Origin: Nematostella vectensis
Lineage: Eukaryota > Cnidaria > Anthozoa > Actiniaria > Edwardsiidae
Length of the DNA: 64,000 nt
Reading direction: 5' to 3'
Assembly: GCF_932526225.1 (NCBI RefSeq)
Contig: NC_064041.1
Coordinates: 2,616,699 to 2,680,698 of the forward strand
The notes under the pieces are model-generated. The model saw nothing but the letters and a program-made list of their open reading frames with translations, was not told the origin of the DNA and searched no databases. Shown here in pieces: positions 56,863-64,000 of the stretch (positions within the stretch are counted from its first letter, which is position 1; each line of letters opens with the position of its first letter). The position numbers and the translations under genes are program-made.

Positions 56863-59519
56863 AAGAATCGACCAATATACCCTCCAGTCGAGTTGCGATT
56901 CGTTATCGATTGGGTGCTACACTTCAGAAGCAACTGCCGAGTCGTCATAAGAGATGTTTTCAAGCCGACTTACGATCTCTTATCGACTATCGATTTCTTA
57001 TCGATATTCGCGCTTCCTGAAGGTAACAGATGGCAAGATAACTGACCCAAAATTTAGTTAAGGGTCCATAAGATATCATATCTGGACGCATATTATTCAT
57101 ATTGATACTTATTTATTTACTTTTATCTAAAATGCATGGTGTATTGGCATTGAGGAGGTTTCACTGTATAACGGATAATAAATGTTTCGGTCCACTGGGT
57201 GTCCGTTAAATGGAGGCTCTGTTAGAAAAGAGGAGGTGATACTGAGTAAAGCGATCTTGCTCGTTAATTCTACCGTGCTCAAACATATGAAACATTTATT
57301 ATACTCGAAATGTCCTACTACCTTAGTATATGCTGAGTATATGCTCTAGGATGCTAGAATCTTTTTCTTCATTTTATATCCAATTACTTATAAGCTTGTC
57401 TTTGATTGTATCTATCGCAAAGCAGAGTAATCAACTTGAAGACATTTTGAGAACAAGTAGCGGTAAGGGTTATTTTCGTGATCCGTGAAAGACAAATTGA
57501 AAACCGTGATTGCTACTTTCGCCGTGATTCGTGAATGCCGAAAGTTGCGGTTTATCGTGATCGTGAAACGTGATTTCAGATTTTTGAAACTCGTGAAACG
57601 TGCAGGGATCTCCCTTACCGCCCCTGTGAGAAGAAGTTGCTCTTTGACAGCTGAAGTAAGTCAGTTCTGAAAAATGTCGGAAAATGCTTTACTGCAAAAA
57701 TATGATTTGTTATCAATCTTATACTAAAGACCAATAAAGTAGATTTGACTGTTGGAAATTAGAGAGTTCATATTTAAGAAGTCATTTATGATTATTTTAT
57801 ATTTTATTGCTTTTAGGTGGCTTTACCACATACAAAATTAATCAACTGTTGGCAATTATTCAATTGCTGGCATGAGAACAAACGAGAACAAGGTGACATT
57901 AACTTAAATATACCTACTGTTGTGGAAACCGCATGCTATAAAGAAACGGTGATCCAATCACAATACTGGAACAAGTCAAATTAAAAATATTATGCCAAAA
58001 TATTATGCCAAAATATTATGTTTAGTTATCACTTTGAATTTTAGATTAAAGTCGAAGGAAAAAAAGGAAATCGCCGACAATCGACCAAAAACTCTAAATA
58101 TAACTCTGCATACAACCCTGAATATCAATAACTTCACCAAGACAGATGTCTAAGATAGACCATGATCATGAAGCAAACATTCAGGGTATGTTTTTTTGTG
58201 AATGAAAATAGCGCCCGCAAGAAGCCAAAAGGAGGAGGGTTGGTAAAGAAGAGGGAAGGGGGCAAGGCGCGCCCGCTACATTCGCCATCTTCTCCTAGGG
58301 GGGGGGGGGGGGGGTTGACACCCTTCCCATGATGCACTTCGTCAAAGCATATTATCAACCGCCGCGCGTCGTGATGTGGCGCAGATGATCTTAGTCATGA
58401 AGGCGGTGGTAAGAGCAAGATGGAATAGCTCGGAGGCATTCCGAGGAAGAAACTAGCTTGATTATCGCCGAATGCCCATCTTGAATGAAAATTCAAGATT
58501 TAAATTTGAAAAGAGATGTTTTCTTTGCCTATCAAATCCACGGCCTTCTCCCACGGGCCTTAATTACTCAATCCCGGACGATTTAACGATTTAATTACAA
58601 TACCTATGCCTTTTATACTGTATTTTTATTTTTTTGGTAAATATTGCACTGATGGTCACAAGAAATTTGTTTCCTGCAGCTAAAAATGACTACAAAATAA
58701 CGAACTCTTAAAAAATAGCGTGCGCGCGCATGTAATGGCGTCATTTTCGATTGCCCCTGAAGCGCGCGCAGACAGTTTGAAAAATAAAATACACCTACAA
58801 TAACCTCATTTTCTAGCCAAAGTTGGCGAAATATTCCTCGAACTCAAGGCTTAGTTGTAGTCTAATTTTTCTTCTGGCAAATCCTCATCAAATCTGTGCT
58901 TGATATGTTATTTTAGTTAGTCAAAAGCTAAGACAACCGGTTCGTGCAACCCCAGTAAAACAAGGACAGCAAGATGACGTGATCAATTTTCAGAGACTAG
59001 TTGATTCAAGTAGTCTATCTTCAAGGCCAAAATTCGCCCCTTAGGAGTGAGGTAGTTTAGAGGTAGACCCCGATTAATAGTCTATTAGGGTAGAGAGTCC
59101 TTAGAATTCGAAATATTTGTCTTACAAAAATGTAAACAAACAAGACGGCGGGGCAATGTTTCGGAATCTTAGTTTGCATCTCAAAACTCACAAACCAAAT
59201 CTACATACCATTATTACATAATGTATGAAAAAACACACACATGAGCTAGCTTGTGACTCCAACTTTAATTCTTTAGGTTTCATTTTACTTGTTTTACACA
59301 TTTAATAAGAATAATTTGACATTTTCTTCGATGCATTTTGACGGATTTTTCCCGCGAATTTCGCGCGTTTTTTGCTGCTAACTCAGAAAATCACGCGCAA
59401 GTGCTCGTGGACAGGGTGTCAAACCCCCCTAGGGGCGGAGCAACCAGGCCTTTGTGGGTTCAGGAGATGAAGAGGGAGCCTGGTGAAGGACCATCTGAGG
59501 TGTCGGTGCGTCTTTGTAG
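56863..59519. other. KIFBP 3' flank and intergenic sequence
   Basis: An AATAAA at 57177-57182 is a candidate KIFBP polyadenylation signal. About 57470-57610 is a degenerate repeat rich in CGTGATTCGTGAA words. A 17-base G-run lies at 58298-58314. No gene is supported; the short frame at 59338 has no motif. Confidence 0.45.
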
Positions 59520-60200
59520 CTGTAGGGCCTGTGGTGTTTAGACGAGACCTGACACCTGCAAGGCCTGTGGTGTTTAGACGAGACCTGAAAGCTGCAAGGC
59601 CTGTGGTGCTTAGACGAGACTTGACAGCTGCAAGGCCTGTGGTGTTTAGACGAGACTTGACAGCTGCAAGGCCTGTGGTGTTTAGACGAGACCTGACAGC
59701 TGAAAGACCTGTGGTGTTTAGACGAAACCTGACAGCTGCAAGGCCTGTGGTGTTTAGACGAGACTTGACAGCTGCAAGGCATGTGATGTTTAGACGAGAC
59801 TTGACAGCTGGAAGGCCTGTGGTGTTTAGACGAGACCTGACAGCTGCAAGGCCTGTGGTGTTTAGACGACACCTGACAGCTGCAAGGCCTGTTGTGTTTA
59901 GATGAGACCTGACAGCTGCAAGGCCTGTTGTGTTTAGACGAGACCTGACAGCTGCAAGGCCTGTGGTGTTTAGACGAGACCTGACAGCTGCAAGGCCTGT
60001 GGTGTTAAGACGAGACCTGACAGCTGCAAGGCCTGTGGTGTTTAGATGAGACATGACAGCTGCAAGGCCTGTGGTGTTTAGACGAGACCTGACAGCTGCA
60101 AGGCCTGTGGTGTTTAGACGAGACCTGACAGCTGCAAGGCCTGTGGTGTTTAGACGAGACTTGACAGCTGGAAGGCATTTGGTGTTTAGACAAGACCTGA
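59520..60200. repeat. 36-bp tandem array, about 19 copies, one CAGCTG E-box per unit
   Basis: The unit contains GACCTGACAGCTGCAAGGCC followed by TGTGGTGTTTAGACGA. Because 36 is a multiple of three, frames stay open on both strands (for example LNTTGLAAVRSR). These are not coding. Confidence 0.95.
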
Positions 60201-60690
60201 CACGAGGGGCCGGAGGGGACGAGGCGGGTTTTTTTTTTACAGTAGCAATTTTAGGTTTTAGTACGCAGGTAAATCAAGCCTGGCTTGTTTTGCGTAATTT
60301 TTATTGAACGCCATGTTGTTAAAGACCAAGATTGCTGACAAAAGAAATATCTCAGGATCTTCTCCCCAAGATTTATATATATATAGGACTATTTGTTAAA
60401 ATAGTAAAAAGCTATCTTATTTTAATTTTGTTAACGTTAAACCGAAAATCTTTTGTACAGCCTTTGGGTACAGCCAACTTTTTTTCAATCAAATAAACTA
60501 CATCTGCATTTTTTAATATTCAGGTGGAACCAGCTGATAATTGTTCGTGTCCTTGTCAGTGCTTTGACGTGCTCCTATGGGTATGAATAAAACAAATCCA
60601 GGTTTTTGGGAACTGAATTATTTTTATTCATAAGTATTTTGACATTTTGTTACCTTATGACAGAACGCAGTCAGATCGTGACCTTACTAT
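60201..60690. other. AT-rich gap between two arrays
   Basis: No coding or RNA feature seen. Confidence 0.5.
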
Positions 60691-60955
60691 GACACGTGAC
60701 CCGTGATCTTCTTACGGGACATGACCTTCCTATGACGCGTGAACTTACAATGGCACGTGACCTTTCTATGACACGTGACCTTACAATGGCACGTGAACTT
60801 ACAATGGCACGTGACCTTTCTATGACACGTGACCTTACAATGGCACGTGAACTTACAATGGCACATGACATTTCTATGACACGTGACCTTATGACTGGGT
60901 CATGTGACCTTTCTATGATACGAAACAATACAATGGTACGTGATCTTATTATGAC
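60691..60955. repeat. 18-bp array of CACGTG E-boxes
   Basis: Units such as CACGTGACCTTACAATGG and CACGTGACCTTTCTATGA follow each other at 18-bp spacing, about 13 copies with some decay at both ends. Each intact unit joins an E-box (CACGTG) to TGACCTT, the complement of the AAGGTCA nuclear-receptor half-site. Confidence 0.9.
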
Positions 60956-61248
60956 CTACAAGGACTCGCGACTTAAGTTCTTTTGACCTTTATCTGTCCT
61001 TACAATGGCTATGTATGATAAGACACAAAAAATCAAAGGCAAAACTTAAACATGGTTGGACATGCTTAGTCAATTTTCTTCCAGTTATTTTACAAACGCA
61101 ACGATTTGTTTGAAGTACAAATTAGTAAATATACCTTTATGATATACAACGAAAAATTGCCATCCGGAACAATCTATTTCCAGACAGAGGACCCTTAACA
61201 GCACATTACTCAGCGCTCCAACATCTCATCAGCGCTCCAACGTACACA

Positions 61249-62909
61249 TTAGTAAGGAGGAGGTGGACCATAGCTAGGTGGAGGTGGGCCGTACCCTGCT
61301 GGAGGTGGGCCGTACCCTGCCGGAGCTGGGCCGTACCCTGCAGGAGGGGGGCCATATCCAGGGTAGCCGGCTGGGGGTGGTGGTGGGTGCTGTCCAGTGG
61401 GATAGCCACCTGCTGGAGGAGCAGTGTGTGTGCCAGGGTAGCCACCTGGATATCCAGTGGGTGGGGGAGGATGAGGGTGCCCTCCGTGTGGAGGAGGGGG
61501 TTGAGGGTATCCACCAGAGAGGTGTGGTGGGGGATAGGTCCCGGGTTGAGGATAGCTTGGGGTTGGTGCTGGGTAGCCTCCTGTGGTTCTGTGGTCTGGG
61601 ACATATGTCTGACCATACGGACTGAACTGTAGAGAGGAAAAGAAAAAAAAGGTAGTGGTTCGAAGCCTACGGTGTAAATGAAACGTGCGTTGCAGCCCCA
61701 CGTGTCAAAGGTGTTGTATAAAAAAGTGTTAAACGGACTCGAACGGTTGCAATGCTAGCTTCGTGAGCTAAAAAAAAAAAAACGAAATAAAAACTGCCTA
61801 AACATCCAGGGAAGTAACAATAACTAGGATAAAAAGACGAAAACAACTGAATTATGCTATCACTCCCCCTTCCGTCCCTAGTAACTCACCAGTAGCTTGG
61901 CCTCAAAGAACGCGGGCTCACTCTTGTAACAGCTCGCAGGTGACAACACGCATCCATTTGCGTCAACGCCAACGTGTTGCCTCGGCAACATGCATGACTC
62001 CAGAGAAGCGTAATGGTCGGGAGACTCGTGTATGTAGAAGTGACAGTAGTTGTCAAAGAACTAGAATTAGATGAGCTAACAGTTAGCGAACGCCCAACAA
62101 ACAGACGGCTGAATTAGTATTATGTCATCCTCTTCAATGAGACCCTTAAGATATGATGACTGCATGACAGTGACGACAGAAAACAAAGGATAATTCAAAT
62201 GGCTGAAGTTGAAATTCATTCCATATTCCAAGTTTTACGTTTTTCCAAGGACGACAATGTTTGTAGTATATCAAAATTAGATAGCTGTATTTGCTATTGT
62301 AGCGATAAAATATTAGATAAATTGTTGTCTTTTTTATAAAGTAAAGGAATTTATTTTTCTGGGTAAAGACATCCCAGCCTCGCCGTTGAGGCCAAGTAAT
62401 CACCAATACACAAAAGCCAAGGCTTCTTTTTGCGCCTTCACCAGAACTTCTTTACCTTTTATCTAAGTACTCCTGACAAAGAGCGATCCCGGTGGTTAAG
62501 GACGTTTTTATACCTGATGTTGAGATCGTAAACCTTAAAGTAGTAGTCCAGATACAAGGTAGTAGAAAGCATGTACCCGACATCTTTGGTTAAAAGTACG
62601 ACTTGACTTTCATTTTTCGTAAGCACCTTTCATCAAGCCTAGATCTGCAGGGCTCCCTGTGGTTAATAACTGTACTCACCTTCCTTCTGACCTGTGCACC
62701 ATCTATCCGAGATAGTAGCCTGGATCCTTAAGCTTGGCGCCTGTGCGCCATCTTTACCGCGATAGTAGCCTGGATCCTTAGGGTTACCTGTGGTTAATAA
62801 CTGTACTCACCTTCCCTCTGACTTGTGCGCCATCTATCCCGAGGTAGTAGCCCCGATGTGCAACGCTGGCCAAGGCGACTACATTCCCACCGATCTGAGT
62901 CACCATAAA
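61249..62909 (-). CDS. Beta-trefoil-like protein with Pro/Gly/Tyr-rich tail (3' part of gene)
   Basis: Exons in transcript order are 62811-62909, 61890-62060 and 61249-61626, all phase 0 with good GT-AG sites (AAG|GTGAGT, CTG|GTGAGT). Together they encode 132 residues after which TAA follows. The first two exons hold two similar hairpin-type repeats, VVALASVAHRGYYLGIDG and YASLESCMLPRQHVGVDANG, the spacing and Gly-x-Asp pattern of beta-trefoil folds (FGF/IL-1/abfB-like). The last exon is a low-complexity tail with repeats of GYGPPPA and a final GPPPPSYGPPPPY. Its PPxY ends would bind WW domains, and such tails also drive phase separation. The 5' exon(s) are missing from the window: the first exon seen starts inside the domain, and beyond it lies the KIFBP duplication. 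I do not recognise the family. Confidence 0.7.
62640..62850. repeat. Duplication of the beta-trefoil exon end and its donor
   Basis: CTGTGGTTAATAACTGTACT followed by CACCTTCCNTCTGACNTG is at 62788-62850, where it includes the real donor. It occurs again at 62653-62725, with the ACTCAC (GTGAGT) donor intact. A third partial copy (GCGCCATCTTTACCGCGATA) lies between them. Confidence 0.88.
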
Positions 62910-63099
62910 CTGGGCTAGGGAAGAGTGAAATATAAGAAAACAACTTCATATTAATCATCATATATATATAATCATCCTCTCCATCATCATCATCACAAGC
63001 CACCTAAAACACTGTAAATATCATCAATTGCTATTGCTATCAATAATTAATCCTGTCAGCTTAGATAAATTAATTAGGCTTCTATCGTTTTCATCAACA
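62910..63099. other. Intron or flank upstream of the beta-trefoil exon
   Basis: Short AT-rich stretch with an ATCATC microsatellite at about 62955-63000. No exon seen. Confidence 0.5.
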
Positions 63100-64000
63100 T
63101 CAAAGTGCTTGCAACCTTTGTAATCTATGTGAAGGGATTCTGTGAATGCCATTTTTTGTGAAAGAAATGGGTGCATCCTGAAGGGGGGGTGCAGTATTTC
63201 TGAAAGGGTGGTCTATCCCAAAGAGAAGGGGGCGTGGAGCACCATGAAAACAACATGGTGGTTGCACCCTGCATGGTTACACCCATCCCATTTATATTCA
63301 TTTCTAAGAAATGTCAAAACATTGTGTACCATACATACACGGATGAATGTTCCTGTCTTCGGGATTTTCTTTCATTGGTGAATTTTTTTCAAATTCCGGA
63401 AAGATTTCGTATTCGGGAAGCCGATCTTTTCTTTGGAAGAACGATCTTGAAAATCTTAAGAAAGTTCTCGCCCTCGAGTGTTAACCTCGGTGATAAACGA
63501 TTTTAAAAACAGGAAGAAAGATCTTTTCTTCGGAAGAACGATATCTTGCCCTCGGAACCACGATCGATCTTGAAAACCGGAGATGGTTCCTCGTAAAAAA
63601 AACTGATATCGTTCTGCATATCGTAAAAGGGTTCTGCTTAATGTCGAAAACGATATTTTTCTCCGGTGTACGTCTTCCCTTGCTGGGTCACATACAGTAT
63701 TTATATTTTTATTCTGTATCAATTCAATTCCCTCAAGGCGCGTGAAATCTTCAAGCAAGGTCAGAGGTGGCTCACCCAAGCTAAAGAGTATTACGAGCTG
63801 GATGGTCACGTGTCTGATTACGTTCAGATAGAACAAGACGTGAGCCAGCTGTACAAAGAGCTCGCTAAACTGGAGACGGACAAAGAGCGCAGGTGCAAGA
63901 TGCACAAGAGACGTGTGGACGTGCTGTGCGCCGTGCTGGCAGGTAACAGGAGTAGTGGAGACCTTTTAAAGGCTCGTTTACACTAACAACTTCTGTCCTT
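63100..64000 (+). pseudogene. Second copy of KIFBP exon 5 with flanks (segmental duplication, copy 2)
   Basis: Matches 53837-54742 in the same orientation. The exon 5 copy would be 63742-63946 and keeps its reading frame. The acceptor is changed from CCCTCGAG to CCCTCAAG, still ending in AG; the only coding change seen is a synonymous GAG to GAA in QIEQD; and the donor GCAG|GTAACA is intact. No other KIFBP exon accompanies it within the window. It may be a partial gene duplication, the start of a larger second copy beyond the window, or an uncollapsed haplotype in the assembly. Confidence 0.75.

Noticed and set aside
59419-60193. Frames with LNTTGLAAVRSR or SKHHRPCSCQV repeats
   Set aside because: Both strands are open because the unit is 36 bp; no coding evidence.
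61278-61625. Plus-strand frames opposite the proline-rich exon
   Set aside because: Antisense shadow of a GC-rich Pro/Gly repeat.

Overview
The window is animal nuclear DNA. Its genes are split by GT-AG introns, and three of them are orthologues of conserved metazoan single-copy genes: KIFBP, GORAB and a MICAL-type monooxygenase. It also holds intronless GPCR and TRIM-NHL genes, many small inverted-repeat elements, broken non-LTR retrotransposons and very long micro- and minisatellites. The combination of vertebrate-like gene content, compact introns and single-exon GPCR/TRIM genes fits a cnidarian, most likely a sea anemone. That assignment is inference; no species-specific marker was seen.

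Layout. 1-8 kb: repeats (LINE remnants, a 0.5 kb TATC array, a 0.46 kb CTACT array) and one possible Ala/Gly-repeat exon. 8.2-15.2 kb: a three-exon plus-strand gene for an MGC-type, probably N-myristoylated, acidic protein; its second intron contains an antisense SAM-domain adaptor-like gene. 16.8-17.7 kb: an intronless class A GPCR. 19.5-37.7 kb: a 13-exon minus-strand MICAL-like gene whose exons join in phase to 2241 codons; the FAD monooxygenase part is complete, but no CH or LIM domain is visible, and a 1.7 kb-residue low-complexity tail follows. 39.3-41.0 kb: an intronless RING/coiled-coil/NHL gene (minus), divergent from GORAB (plus, 41.8-44.2 kb, four exons). 44.2-46.7 kb: a 60-bp and a 15-bp tandem array. 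47.4-56.9 kb: KIFBP (plus, seven exons, 616 aa) with a hAT-like element, itself interrupted by a LINE remnant, in intron 3. 59.5-61.0 kb: two E-box-bearing tandem arrays. 61.2-62.9 kb: the 3' part of a minus-strand gene with a probable beta-trefoil domain and a Pro/Gly/Tyr-rich tail. 63.1-64.0 kb: a near-identical second copy of the KIFBP exon 5 region, cut by the window edge.

The genes do not form an operon or pathway. MICAL (actin oxidation), KIFBP (kinesin control) and GORAB (Golgi/centriole golgin) all act on cytoskeleton or membrane traffic, but nothing in the sequence links them functionally.

The strongest unexplained pattern is that several tandem repeats here are duplications of exon-intron junctions. 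The end of KIFBP exon 6 with its 5' splice site occurs six times, MICAL exons 3 and 6 and the beta-trefoil exon have duplicated donors, and the acceptor of MICAL exon 9 is the seed of a 61-bp array. This differs from ordinary intronic satellites and matches the substrate proposed in the tandem-duplication model of intron gain.
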